64,000 bases of DNA from Pictodentalium vernedei (Eukaryota; Mollusca; Scaphopoda; Dentaliida; Dentaliidae), in NCBI GenBank assembly GCA_031216915.1, contig CM062289.1:63123741-63187740 (forward strand), written 5' to 3'. The notes beneath the pieces were generated by a model. The model was not told where the DNA came from and did not search any database. It saw nothing but the letters and a program-made list of their open reading frames with translations. Made by a program: the position numbers and the translations under genes. This document shows, piece after piece, positions 43,753 to 56,028 of this stretch. The stretch's first letter is position 1. Every line of letters begins with the position of its first letter.

Positions 43753-46700
43753 TTTTTAGCTTAACTTGACAAAGTCAAGATAAGCTATTGCCATCATGCA
43801 TGCGGAAGTCTGTTAGTCTGTGAGTCTGTTCACATTTTCCTTTAGCACAGGCTACAACCTGCAGTTCTTGTCTGATCATCAGGAAAAGGTTTGGGGTCAT
43901 GTCTAGATGAGAACGTCCCCTTTTGGTCGCGATCGGTCAACCAGTATGGCTGCCCGAGCCCAAAACCCGAAAACCTTTAGCACAGTCTACAGGTCATATT
44001 TATTGAGGAATTCATTGTAACTTGGTGGGTTGATTTCATATAATGGCTAGATGAGAAAGTCCCCTTTTGGACGTGATTGGGCAAACATGACGGCTACAGG
44101 GGCCCGAAGCCCAAAAACCTTTAGAACAGTCTAAAGGTCATAATTATGAAGGGATTTCATTGTAGCTTGGTAGGATGACTCCAAATAATGTCTAGATGAG
44201 AACGTCCCCTTTGGGTCGCGATCATTCAGCCTTGATGGTTGTATTTATGGAAGGATTTCATTGTAACTTTTTGTAACCTTTTGCACAGTCTACAGGTCAT
44301 ATTTATGAAGGGATTTCATTGTAACTGGGTAGGATGACTCCAAATAATGTCTAGATGAAAATGTCTATTTTGATCGCGATCATTCAGCCTTGATGGGTGC
44401 CCGAGCCTAAAAACCATTAGAATAGGCAAAAGGTCATATTTGTGGAAGGATTTCATTGTAACCTGTTAGGTTGACTGCATATAATGCCTAGATGATGACA
44501 TCCCCTTTTGGTCGTGATTGGTCAACTGTAATGGCTATAGGTGCCCAAAGCCCAAAAACCTTGAGCACAGTCTACAGGTCATATTTATGAAGGGATTTCA
44601 TTGTAACTTCGTAGGATCACTCCAGATGATGCCCAGATGAAATTGTCCCCTTTGGTTGCGATCATTCAACCATGATGGCTGCCCGATCCCGAAGCCCGAA
44701 AACCTTTAGCACAATCTACAGGTCGTATTTATGAAGGGATTTCATTGTAACTTGGTAGGTTAACTTCATATAATGTCTAGATGAGAACGTCCCTTTTTGG
44801 ACATGATTGGGCAACTGTGACGGCTACAGGGGCCTGAAGCCCGCAAACCTTTAGAACAGTCCACAGGTCATAATTATGTGTAGCTTGGTAGGATGACTCC
44901 AAATAATGTCTAGATGAGAACATCACCTTTTGGTCGCGATCATTCAGCCTTTATGGCTGCCCGGGCCCAAAGATCTTTAGCATAGTTTGTAGGTCATATT
45001 TATGGAAGGATTTCATTGTAACTTGTTAGGTTGACTCCATATAATGCCTAGATGATGACATCCCCTTTTGGTCGTGATTGGTCAACTGTGATGGCTACAG
45101 ATGCCCAAAGCCCGAAAATCTTGAGCACAGTCTACAGGTCACATTTATGAAGGGATTTCATTGTAACTTCGTAGGATCACTCCAGATGATGCCCAGATGG
45201 GAATGTCCCCTTTTGGTTGCGATCATTCAACCATTATGGCTGCCCGAGCCCGAAGCCCAAATACCTTTAGCACAGTCTACAGGTCATATTTATGAAGGGA
45301 TTTCATTGTAACTTGGTAGGTTTGACTTCATGTAATGTCTAGATGAGAACATCCTCTTTTGGACCAGATTGGGCAACTGTGACAGCTACAGGGGCCCGAA
45401 GCCCGAAAACCTTTAGAACAGTCTGAAGGTCATAATTGTGAAGGGATTTCATTGTAGCTTGGTAGGATAACTCCAAATAATGTCTAGATGAGAACGTCCC
45501 CTTTGGGTCACGATCATTCAGCCTTGATGGCTGCCCAAGCCCAAAAACCTTTAGCATAGTCTATAGGTTGTATTTATGGAAGGATTTCATTGTAACTTGT
45601 TAGGTTGACTCCATATAATGCCTAGATGATGAAATCCCCTTTTGGTCGTGATTGGTCAACTGTGATGGCTATAGGTACCCGAAGCCCGAAAACCTTGAGC
45701 ACAGTCTACAGGTCATATTTATGAAGGGATTTCATTGTAACTTCGTAGAATCACTCCAGATGATGCCCGGATGAGATTGTCCCCCTTGGTTGCGATCATT
45801 CAACCATGATGGCTGCCCGAGCCCGAAGCCCAAAAACCTTTAGCACAGTCTGCAGGTCATATTTATGAAGGGATTTCATTGTAACTTGGTAGGTTGACTT
45901 CATATAATGTCTAGATGGGAATGTCCCCTTTTGGACATGTTTGGGCAACTGTGATGGCTACAGGGGCCCGAAGCCCGAAAACCTTGAGAACAGTCTTCAG
46001 GTCATAATTATGTAGGGATTTCATTGTAGCTTGGTAGGATGACTCCAAATAATGTCTAGATGAGAACATCCCCTTTTGGTCACGATCATTAAGCCTTTAT
46101 GGCTGCCCGAGCCCAAAGACCTTTAGCATAGTCTTTTGGTCGTATTTATGGAAGGATTTCATTGTAACTTGTTAGGTTGACTCCATATAGTGCCTAGATG
46201 ATGACATCCCCTTTTGGTCGTGATTGGTCAACTGTGATGGCTACAGGTGCCCGAAGGGATTTCATTGTAATTTCGTAGGATCAGTCCAGATGATGCCCAG
46301 ATGAGAATGTCCCCTTTTGGTTGCGATCATTGAACCATTTCGGCTGCCCGAAGCCCGAATACCTTTAGCACAGTCTGCAGGTCCTATTTATGAAGAGATT
46401 TCATTGTAACTTGGTAGGTTTGACTTCATATAATGTCTAGATGAGAACGTCCCCTTTTGGACATGATTGGGCAAGTGTGACAGCTAGAGGGGCCCGAAAA
46501 CCTTTAGAACAGTCTGCAGGTCATAATTATGAAGGGATTTCATTGTAGCTTGGTAGGATGACTCCAAATAATGTCCAGATGAGAACGTCCCCTTTTGGTC
46601 GCGATCATTCAGCTTTAATGGCTGAAAAATGGCCCAAAAACCTTTAGCATAGTCTTCAGTTCATATTTATGAAGGGATTTCATTGTAACTAGGTAGGTTG

Positions 46701-47562
46701 ACTTCAAAAAATATCTAGATGAGAACAGCCCCTTTTGGACACCATAAGGCAACTATGACGGCTGCAGGGGCCTGAAGCCCAAAAACCTTTAGCACAGTCT
46801 ACAGGTGATATTTATGGAGGGATGTCATTGTACCTTGGTAGGATGACTCCAAATAATGTCTAGATGAGAACGTCCCCTTTTGGATGCGATCATTCAGCCT
46901 TGATGGCTGCCTGAGCCCAAAACCTTTAGCATAGTCTATAGGTCATATTAATGGAAGGATTTCATTGTAACTTTGTAGGATCACTCCAGATGATGCCCAG
47001 ATGAGAATGTCCCCTTTTGGATGCGATCATTCAACCATGATGGCTGCACGAGCCCAAAGCCCAAAAACCTTTAGCACAGTCTACAAGTCATATTTTTGAA
47101 GGGATTTCATTGTAACTTGGAAGGTTGACTTCATATAATGTCTAGATGAGAACGTCCCCTTTGGGCGCAGTTGGGAAACTGACGGCTACAGGGGCCCAAA
47201 GCCCGAAAACCTTTAGCACAGTCTACAGGCCATATTTATAAAGGGATTTCAGTATAACTTGATATGATGACTCGTTTTGGAATAATTTCACTGTAACTTG
47301 GTAACTGTCGTTGATATACGTTAACTGTGAGGGCCACATACATTAACTGTGAGGTCATATTAACCCACCCTCAGCACTTTAGTACAGTGTACACCTCATA
47401 TTATTTTTATCAAAAACATAGCATACAGGGAACAGAAATGAACATATTCCCAATTATCACAATTCTTGTCTCATTTCATAATCCTTTCATAAATATTGAA
47501 CTTTATCCTTTTCATCAAACACAACACACAAGTTAAGCTACAGTGTCATTGACACTTTCATT
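43753..47562 (+). mobile_element. Rolling-circle-like repeat, family 2b, long copy
   Basis: Starts TTTTTAGCTTAACTTGACAA (stem CTTGACAAAGTCAAG) and ends AGTTAAGCTACAGTGTCATT with GACACTTTCATT (stem AGTGTCATTGACACT). Between are more than 20 core units of about 145 bp marked CAGTCTACAGGTCATATTTA, TGAAGGGATTTCATTGTAAC, AATGTCTAGATGAGAACGTC and CCCCTTTTGG, organised as a higher-order repeat of two or three unit types. It is inserted in the exon-end array. Confidence 0.75.
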
Positions 47563-47601
47563 ATTTAATATAACTTGTCTATTGACTTAGAGAGTAAAAG
47601 A

Positions 47602-50179
47602 GCTATAGCGATCACTCACTGTCCGTCGTCCATGAACATGGTGTTTGCGTCTTCTCTTCCCAAACCGCTGTACCGATTTAATTGAAATTTGAGATAATAG
47701 TTTATTATGACATTGCATTTTGATTTTGTTCATTTAAGTTGCCTTGCCCCTCGGTAGGGCGACGCCCAAAATGCGTGCTTAAATCTTAAAAATTCATCTT
47801 CTCATGAACCAGCAGTAGCAGAGACTTGATATGTGGTGAGTAGCATCCTTTTGAGGTGTAGATTCAGATCTGTTCAAAAGAAGTTCGAGGAGCTATATTT
47901 GTCTTCGTTGTGGGAGGGGCAAGAATTTTTGCCCTGCCCAAAATTTCTATTTTCCAAACCGAGAGGCTGATTTGAACCAGATTTGATATATGGGCTTATT
48001 GGGTCATAAGTACTTAATTTATGCCCCCCAAAATTTGCCCGTCGACCCATGGGAACTGCCGGAGCTAAAAATAGAAAAAATTTAAAACGACCATATCTCC
48101 AAAATTACACGACACTGAGAATTCTTATTTGGTGTGAAGCTTCCTCAGGACCAACAGAATGGAATGGTCAAAAAAAGTTGTTATCGGTTTTATCATAGGG
48201 TACTTTTTCAGGACTTTGAAAAAGTGCTGAGTCAGCATATTTTAACACTGTAGATAATGGGAAAACATTTAAGACTACTCTTCTCCCAAACCACTGCTCC
48301 AAAAGCTTTCAAATTTCACATATAACATCTTTGGAAGATTGTTTCACATGTTTATTGAGATCAAATCCATGGGTCCATATTTGGGCTCTCTACGGGAGCC
48401 CAAATGTTTAAATTAGTACAGTATGAGAAATATTCTTTAAAAATCTTTTTCTTCAGATCCACCAATCGGAATGTTTTGATATTTGGTATGCAGCATCCTT
48501 AGGGGGGTTCAAGTTTGTTCAAGCCAAGTCCCTGGGTTCATATTTGGGCTCACTGTGGGAGCTCAAATTATAACTTAGTTCAAAATGAGAAATTTTCTTT
48601 AAAAATCTTCTTCAGATCCAGAAGTCGGAATGTTTTGATATCTGGTATGCAGCATCCTTTGGGGGTGAGATTCAAGTTTGTTCAAGCCAAGTCCATGAGT
48701 TCATATTTGGGTTCCCTGTGGGAATTATAACTTAGTTCAATATGAGGAATATTCTTCAAAAATCTTCTTCTTCACATCCACCACTTAGAATGTTTTGATA
48801 TTTGGTATGCAGCATCCTTATGGGGGTGAGATTCAAGTTTGTTCAAGCCAAGTCGCTGGGTTCATATTTGGGCTCACTGTGGGAGCCCAAATTATAACTT
48901 AGTTCAAAATGAGGAATTTTCTTTAAAAATCTTCTTCAGATCCAGAAGTCGGAATGTTTTGATATTTGGTATGCAGTATCCTTAGGTATGTGCGATAAAA
49001 GTTTGTTCAAGCCAAGTCTCTGGGTTCATATTTGGGCTTCCTGTGGGAACTCGAATTGTACCAAAATTTCCATTTTCCTAACTGAGAGGCTGATTTGAAC
49101 CAAATTTGACATGAGGGCTTATTGGGTCATAAGTACCGAATTAATGCCAACATAAATTCTCCTGTCACTCCATGGGAACCGCAGGACTTAAAAATAGAAA
49201 AAATTTAAAATGCCTGTATCTTCAAAACTACACAGCATTGAGTATTTTTATTTTGTGTGAAGCTTCCTGAGGAACAGCAGAAAGGAATGGTAAAAAAAAT
49301 TGTCATCGGTTTTATCATAGAGTACTTTTTCAGGACTTTGAAAAAGTGCTGAGTCAGCCTTTTTTAACATGGTGGGTAACATTACTGTGGGTATTGGGAA
49401 AAACATTTAAGACTCTTCTTCTCCCAAACTACTGCTCCAAAAGCTTTCAGTTTTCACACAGAACATCCTTGGAAGATTTTTTCACATGTTTTTTGAAATC
49501 AAATCCTTGGGTTCATATTTGGGCTCTCTATTGGAGCCCAAATGTTTAAATTAGTGCAGTATGAGGAATATTCTTTAAAAATCTTCTTCAGATCCACCAA
49601 TCATAATCTTTTGATATTTGGTATGCAGCATGCTTAGGGGAGTGAGATTCAGGTTTGTTCAAGCCAAGTCCCTGGGTTCATATTTGGGCTCCCTGTGGGA
49701 GCCCAAATTATAACTTAGTTCAAAATGAGGAATTTTCTTTAAAAATCTTCTTCAGATACAAGTTGGAATGTTTTGATATTTGGTATGCAGCATCCTTGGG
49801 GGAGAGGGGGGGGGGAGAGATTCAAGTTTGTTCAAGCAAAGTCCCTGGGTTCATATGTGGGCTCTCTATTGGAGCCCGAATTATAACTTAGTTCAGTATG
49901 AGGAATATTCTTTAAAAATCTTCTTCACATCCACCAATCAGAATCTTTTGATGTTTGGTATACAGCATCCTTACGGAGTTGAGATTCAAGTTTGTTCAAG
50001 CGAAGTCTCTGGGTTCATATTGGGGCTCCCTGTGGGAGCCTGAATTATTACTTAATTCAATATGAGGAATATTCTTTAAAAAAATTCTTTTTTTTAGATC
50101 CGCTGGTCAGAATACCTTGGGTTGATATTTAGGCTACCATGTCAGGTGAGCGCCCTCAGGCCCCCTGGGGCCTCTTGTT
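47602..50179 (+). mobile_element. Rolling-circle-like repeat, family 1, long copy
   Basis: The usual TTTTTAGCTCACCTGA start is missing; sequence begins AGCTATAGCGATCACTCACT. Two 5'-type modules (47602-48450 and 49060-49540) each precede core units, which suggests an internal duplication or a nested second copy. It ends GGCCCCCTGGGGCCTCTTGT at 50178. Confidence 0.65.
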
Positions 50180-50491
50180 ATTGAATATAACTTGTCTATT
50201 GACTTGAGAGCTTATTAAAACCATTTCTGTAAGTCAATTCTTTTTTAATATAACTTGTCTATTGACTTGAGAACTTACTAAAACCATTTCTGTAAGTCAG
50301 TTTTTATTGAATATAACATGTCAATTGACTTGAGAGCTTATTAAAACCATTGCTGTAAGTCACTTTTTATTGAGTATAGCTTTCTATTGACTTGAGAGAG
50401 TAAAAGAACTTATTAAAACCTTTCTGTAAGTCAGTTTTTTTTCTCGGCTAGTTACACATTAGTTATTAGTAATAGATATTAATACTTGCAG

Positions 50492-50593
50492 GACACACGA
50501 GATTTTGCACTGAGCTTCCAGATGGAAACACCAATAAAGCATGGACGATTTACTTCTTCAGACAGTGAATTACTTGATAGAATTATTGCACAG
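50492..50593 (+). CDS. CCP110: CP110 exon: DTRDF block
   Basis: 34 codons between TTGCAG and GTAAGT, phase 0. DTRDFALSFQMETPIKHG lines up with human DTMEFIRSFQSEAPLKRG, and SSDSELLDRIIAQ with SAQDASLQERVLAQ (recalled). The last 47 bp with the donor are the monomer of the array that fills the next intron. Confidence 0.88.
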
Positions 50594-51870
50594 GTAAGTT
50601 TTCCTATGATTTACTTCATCAGAAGGTGAACAACATGATAGAATTATTGCTCTGGTGATTATCTCCAGGTTTTACTTCATCAGACAGTTAATTACTTGAT
50701 AGAATTATTGCTCAGGTAATTATTCCCATGATTTACTTCATCAGACAGTTAATTACTGGATATAATTATTGCTCGGTTAATTATCCCCATGATTTACTTC
50801 ATCAGAAAGTTAAATACTTGATAGAATTATTGCTCGGATAATTATCGCCATGAATTACTTCATCAGACAGTTAATTACTTGATAGAATTATTACTCTGGT
50901 AATTATCCCCAGGATTTACTTCATCAGACAATTTATAACTTGATAGAATTATTACTCTGGTAATTATCCCCAGGATTTATTTCATCAGACAATTAATAAC
51001 TTGATAGAATTATTGATCAGGTAATTATCCCCAGGATTTACTTCATCAGACTGTAAATTACTTGATAGAATTATTGCTCAAGTAATTATTCCCAGGATTT
51101 ACTTCAACAGACAATTAATTACTTGATAGAATTATTGCTCAGGTAATTATCCCCAGGATTTACTTCATCAGGCAGTTAATTACTTGATAGAATTATTGCC
51201 AGGTTAATTATCCCCAGGATCTATTTCAGCAGACAGTTAATTACTTGATAGAATTATTGCCAGGTTAATTATCTCCAGGATTTACTTCATCAGACAGTTA
51301 ATTTCTTGATAGAATTATTGCTCGAGTAATTATTCCCAGGATTTACTTCATCAGACAGTTAATTACTTGATAGAATTATTGCTTGGGTAATTACCCCCAG
51401 GATTTATTTCACCTGACAGTTAATTATGTGTTAGAATTATTGCTCTGGTAATTATCCCCAGGATTTACTTCATCAGACAGTTAATTACTTGATTGAATTA
51501 TTGCTTGAGTAATTATCCCCAGGATTTACTTCACCAGACAGTTAATTACTTGATAGAATTATTGCTCTGGTAATTATTCCCAGGATTTACTTCATCAGAC
51601 TGTTAATTACTTGATTGAATTATTGCCAGGTTAATTATCCCCAGGATTTACTTCATCATACAGTTAGTTACTTGATAGAATTATTGCCAGGTTAATTATC
51701 CCCAGGATTTACTTCATCATACAGTTAGTTACTTGATGGAATTATTGCCAGGTTAATTATCCCCAGGATTTACTTCATCAGACAGTTAATTACTTGATGG
51801 AATTATTACTCTGGTAATTATCGCAGGGATTTACTTCATCAGACAGTTAATTACTTGATAGAATTATTTA
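50537..51870 (+). repeat. 61-bp minisatellite made from CP110 exon end plus 5' splice site
   Basis: The first unit is the exon itself: ATTTACTTCTTCAGACAGTG, AATTACTTGATAGAATTATT, GCACAG then GTAAGTTTTCCTAT of the intron. About 21 further units follow at a regular spacing of 61 bp, each with TTACTTCATCAGACAGTTAA, TTACTTGATAGAATTATTGC and a donor-like (T/C)(C/T)(A/G/T)GGTAATTAT. The unit is not a multiple of three, and copies carry in-frame stops, so they would not serve as extra exons. The last unit decays near 51870. Confidence 0.92.
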
Positions 51871-52109
51871 ATTAAACGTAATATTTAAATTCCTAATCTT
51901 TTTAATTAATAAAGACAATTAGTCACTAATTGGAAAGTGTTGACTCATTTATTTGGAGATGTATTCTGGAAAGGCATTGGCTCTTTTATTTGGAGATGTA
52001 TTCTGGAAAGGCAAAGTTGGGGTATTAATCATCTTTAGCGATAATTTTGTTTGAAGCTGGGTTTTTGTATTCCCCAGCTGACTGCTGTGTGTTATTTTTC
52101 TTATTACAG
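51871..52109. other. Intron end with a small duplication
   Basis: CTCATTTATTTGGAGATGTA...CTGGAAAGGCA (51942-51975) is repeated at 51979-52013. The acceptor is TTATTACAG before 52110. Confidence 0.6.
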
Positions 52110-52225
52110 TTACAAACAGCTTTATTTGAGATTAACGACATCTTCTTTGTAATTCCCACATCAGATAGAATGTTGCTCATACAACAGTCTAGAGAGCTTG
52201 CCAAGAAAAAGAGACTGAGAGATCA
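52110..52225 (+). CDS. CCP110: CP110 exon: INDIFFV block
   Basis: Coding block between TTACAG (ending 52109) and GTAAAG (starting 52226). ALFEINDIFFVIPTSDRMLL lines up with human [20 protein letters not shown], followed by a basic helix SRELAKKKRLRDQ against DREVRKEKMLRQM (recalled). This is the most diagnostic CP110 block. The reading frame continues in phase 0 from the previous exon; the exact first base may shift by one or two around 52110. Confidence 0.88.
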
Positions 52226-52429
52226 GGTAAAGTATTTATACATATATTAACATGCCTTTTGTATGTTTATTCAACTTTTCAATGGATACACATGTTAATT
52301 GTAAAAGCTTACTGTGTATTCCCTGGTGCAGGCTTCATTGCATGTTGGATTTTTTTTTTAAGAAAATCATTGGATTTCAACAAAATTCTTCTGTTGAAAT
52401 CCAGCTAAAGTCAATGATGATTGGTGAAT
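52226..52429. other. Intron stretch with an inverted pair
   Basis: GATTTCAACAAAATTCTTCT next to GTTGAAATC (52372-52402) forms a short hairpin. Nothing else was recognised. Confidence 0.4.
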
Positions 52430-52730
52430 TTCGAACTGAGAGCTCCACAGTTCGATCCCTGCCAGGGGTAAATGTGTTGTGTACTTGGACAAGGCACTTA
52501 ATCCTGATTGCCCACTTGGGGAACAGTGGGGCTGTGTACTAAGGCATACTGCACATCGATGGTGCACCTGTCTTCAATCAATGCTAACCCTGCATGTATG
52601 GAGTTAGTATGTTGGGGAGTCTAACAGTTGCATGCCATTGCTCAGTGGTTCTCTCCAGGTACTCTGGCTTCCTCCTCCCGTGACCCTGGCTGTCAAAAGT
52701 GTCATTAATCTCCAATAAATAAATTGCACA
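52430..52730 (+). mobile_element. SINE copy, head diverged
   Basis: B-box-like AGTTCGATCCC near 52449, body blocks GGACAAGGCACTTAATCCTG, CTGCACATCGATGGTGCACC and TGGAGTTAGTATGTTGGGGA, and tail CTCCAATAAATAAA. Closest to the copy at 6780. Confidence 0.75.
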
Positions 52731-52861
52731 TGTCTTTCAATTTATCTGAATTTCCGGTGGTAACCAACACTCTCAAATTACACAAATATCCCATAATTCA
52801 GTGTATGACAAATAATTATACCCCTACTGAAGAAATTGGCATATACTGGATTACATGCATT

Positions 52862-53122
52862 TACAATATGCAGAGAGTGGATTATAACTAAATCACCCAC
52901 AGAGTGGAGTTATCACCCAAAGTATCACTTTCACATTCTGTACATATGGACAAAAAACACAAGCAATGTTTCAGCCAATGCACCTCTGGGTTTAACCTGG
53001 AGGTCCATTGGCTGGAACTTTGCTTTTGATGGTTATGCTTTGCAACAAATTTGCAATTATTGCTTGGGTGAAATCCCCACTCTGTAGGTGATTTAATGAT
53101 AATACACTCTCCACATACTGTA
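52862..53122. mobile_element. Mariner-like MITE, copy of 26359-26762 in opposite orientation
   Basis: Ends TACAATATGCAGAGAGTGGA and TACACTCTCCACATACTGTA are inverted repeats that include CTAAATCACCCACAGAGTGG. The interior (TGTACATATGGACAAAAAAC, AATGTTTCAGCCAATG) matches the complement of 26645-26695. It has no SINE, so it shows the unoccupied form of that element. Confidence 0.75.
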
Positions 53123-53298
53123 TCTGTCTGTCTGTCCAACCGCGGATCCAGCCGGGTCCATAACTCAGCAGTGAGTGGGTGGATTTCAAAGAAATTTGGT
53201 ATGCTGTGAGACGGTATGCAACAATGGAGGTATGCCTCAGGTCGCCACCTAGCTTTGTTGTTTTTATTCAGTTTAGCCCTGTACATTATGCATGACAT

Positions 53299-53535
53299 TT
53301 AACTCTTAACCAGCTGGGTATATTAAAGTATTTTTCATCAAATCTAGTCCTGGCTGCTTCATAGACTAGATTTGATGTAAATTCATGAAAATTTGACTTG
53401 AGAAATCATTGGTCAAAAAGTCTATGCAATTTACGGGGGAAAATTTGGTTAATTACCTTAAATTTTACTTATTTTAATGGGAAGCAATTTCCTGTCATGG
53501 GCAGGAATATCTGCCAGCAGATTGCAAGGAGTTAA
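53299..53535. mobile_element. TTAA MITE, second type, copy 2
   Basis: Lies between TTAA at 53299 and TTAA at 53532. Same interior as 38913-39154: TCAAATCTAGTCCTGGCTGC, AAAAAGTCTATGCAA, TTTCCTGTCATGGGCAGGAA. Confidence 0.7.
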
Positions 53536-53676
53536 TAGGAAATCCTCTAAATATATATGTAAGATCTCAAGCTTTGAGAACATGCTCATTCACAGTTAGC
53601 CAATTAAAAGCAATCTGCATCAGCAGGATAGTAAAAAACAATGTTGACGTAGATTACTTTTTGCTTGCCAACTGTG

Positions 53677-56028
53677 TTTTTGGCTCAGTTTGACAATGTC
53701 AAGTTTGAGCTATTGGGATGGGTTGCGATCTGTCATCCATCCGTATGTATGTTCTCTGTCCATCCACAAATCCTTTGGCACACCCTACGGGCTGCATCTC
53801 TCACCCAATCAGTTCCAAATTTCATAGGTGGCTTTGGGGCAATGTCTGGATGGGAGCTATTGAATTTTTCTGAATTTCATTGAACCACCTGGCCATCAGT
53901 GGCCATCTTAGATTTGGCATATAAATTGTCAACAACTCCATTGGCACACCCTACAGGCTGCATCTCTCACCCGATCAGTTCCAGATTTCATAGGTGGCTT
54001 TGGGGCAATGTCTAGATGGGAGCTATTGAATTTTTCTGTTTTTTATTGAAACACATGGCCATCAGCGGCCATCTTAGATTTGGCATATAAATTGTCACCA
54101 ATTCCATTGGCACACCCTACAGGCAACATCTCTCATCTGATCAGTTCCAAATTCCATACATTGCTTTGGGGCAATGTCTAGATCAGAGCTATTGAATTGC
54201 TTTCAATTTTGTTGAAAATGTGGCTGCCAGTGGCCATCTTAGATTTGGCATATAAATTGTCATCTCTCATCTGATCTTTTTCAAATTTCAAATGTAACTG
54301 TTGTGATGTCTAGATGGGAACTATGGAATTTTTCTGAATTTCGTGAAAAAACATTGCCACCAGCAGCCATTTTGGATTTGGCACATAAATTGTCAACAAT
54401 TCCATTAGCATGCCCCTCTTGGCCATATTTTTCACCCGATCTTTTCAAATTTCATATGTAGCTTTGGTGTCATATCTAGATGGGAGCTATAAATTTTTTC
54501 CGGATTTCATTGCAAAACATGGCTGCCAACAGCCATCTTGTATTTGGCATATAAAATGTCAACAATTCCAATATCACACCCTCCACACTGAACGATCTCA
54601 CAGGCCACTTCTCTCTGCCAATTTTTTTTAAAATTTCATATGTAGCTTTATGGGAGTAATCAAATTTTTATGCCCCCAAGACGAATAGTCGGGGGCATAT
54701 TGTTTTACCCCTTTCCATCCATCCATCTGCTGTCTGTCCATCTGTCTGCATCTAGGGTATATTGTTTGTCTGGCTAACTCCTCTCACAGTTTTCAAGCAA
54801 GGGCTTTTTAGCTCACCTGACAGAAAGTCAGTGTGAGCTTTTGCCATCACTTGATGTCCGTCGTCCGTTAACTTTCGCAACTAGGTGTTCTCCTTCAAAA
54901 CCACTAGCCCAAACCTAAACACATTTGACATACAGTATATTGGAGGTATCCTCTTTCCAATTTGATAAAATGAACTCGGTGCCCCCACTGGGGTGGGAGT
55001 GATGCCCCAAAAGCATCAATTTCTTCTGAAATCTTCTTCTTATGAACCACCAGTCAGAATGCTGTGATATTTGGTATGTAAGCTCCTTTGGTACTCAATA
55101 TTCAAGTTTGTTCAAAGAAATTTTCTCTGTCAATATTTGGGCTCGCTACGGGAGGATCCCTATTTTGTGCCCCACCCAAAATTTCTATTTTCCCAACCGA
55201 GAGGCCGATTTGAACCAAATTTGCTCTGAGGTATTATTGGGTCCTAAGTACTTAATTCATGCCAAAAAAAATTTGCCTGCTGCCCCGTGGAAACCTCAGG
55301 AGCTAAAAATAGAAAGAAATTCATATGCCCATATCTCCAAAACTGCATGGCACTGAAACTTTTTATTTGGTGTGAAGCTTCCTTAAGAACAATAGAAAGG
55401 AATGGTGAAAAAAAATCGCTATCGGTTTTGTCCTAAGGTACAGATTTGGGACTTTGAAAAAATGCTGAGTCAGCATTATTTAACTGAAGGTAATGGGGAA
55501 AATATAAAATAATCTTTTTCTCCCCAAGCACTGCTCCAAAAGCTTTCATATTTCACATATAACATCCATGGAAGATTGATTCACATGGTTGTTGAAATTT
55601 AACCCCTGGGTCCACATTTGGGCACTCTACAGGAGCCTAAATGTTCAATTTAGTGCAATATGAGGGATATTCTTTAAAAATCTTCTTCTCCAGATCCAAC
55701 AGTCAGAATCTTTTGATATTTGGTATACAGCATCCTTCGGGAAGGGAGATTCAGGTTTGTTCAGGCCAAGTTCCTGGGTTCATATTTGGGCTCCCTATGG
55801 CAGTCCAAATTGTAACTTTGTTCCATATGAGGAATATTCTTTAAAAATCTTCTCCAGATCTAGCAGTCAGATTCTTTTGATATTTGGTGTACAACACCTC
55901 TGGTTTTTATTGAAGCCCAAAGTTTAACTTTGTCAAATATGAGAAAATTTCTTGGGTTTACTGGAGCTTTCTATTTAGTTCAGTCCATTCTTGGATAAGT
56001 TGAGCTGCAATGTCATTGACACTTTCAT
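53677..56028 (+). mobile_element. Rolling-circle-like repeat, family 2c, with nested insertions
   Basis: Begins TTTTTGGCTCAGTTTGACAA (stem TTTGACAATGTCAA) and has core units marked CACACCCTACAGGCTGCATC, GGTGGCTTTGGGGCAATGTC and GGCCATCTTAGATTTGGCAT. It ends GTTGAGCTGCAATGTCATTG followed by ACACTTTCATT. A TTTTTATGCCCCCAAGACGA-type fragment (54667-54807) and a family-1 copy (54808-55970) lie inside. Confidence 0.55.
54808..55970 (+). mobile_element. Rolling-circle-like repeat, family 1, copy nested in family 2c
   Basis: Starts TTTTTAGCTCACCTGACAGA with the stem CTGACAGAAAGTCAG. It has the family's 5' module and two or three core units but no recognised 3' stem. Confidence 0.6.

Larger units (their letters stand above)
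43632..50440 (+). repeat. Exon-end and donor repeat array, split by two insertions
   Basis: Units contain GAGAGAGTA...TTATTAAAACCATTGC, GTAAGTC and TTAATATAACTTGTCTATTG followed by ACTTGAGAG. The first spans the exon end and donor (43632-43705), a second follows at 43706-43752, partial units flank the insertions (47563-47601), and four more lie at 50180-50440 with donor-like TGTAAGTCA at 50229, 50291, 50355 and 50426. The insertions are the family-2b element (43753-47562) and a family-1 element (47602-50179). Confidence 0.78.

Noticed and set aside
50537-51870. CRISPR-like array of regular 61-bp spacing
   Set aside because: The repeats are head-to-tail without distinct spacers, in a eukaryotic intron, and derive from the neighbouring exon.
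50598-51870. Array copies as extra coding exons of CP110
   Set aside because: The unit is 61 bp so phase is lost from copy to copy, copies read TTAATTACTTGA with stops, and no acceptor precedes them.
52888-53298. 136-codon minus-strand open frame
   Set aside because: It lies across a MITE and its flank. Open frames over inverted-repeat elements are common by chance.
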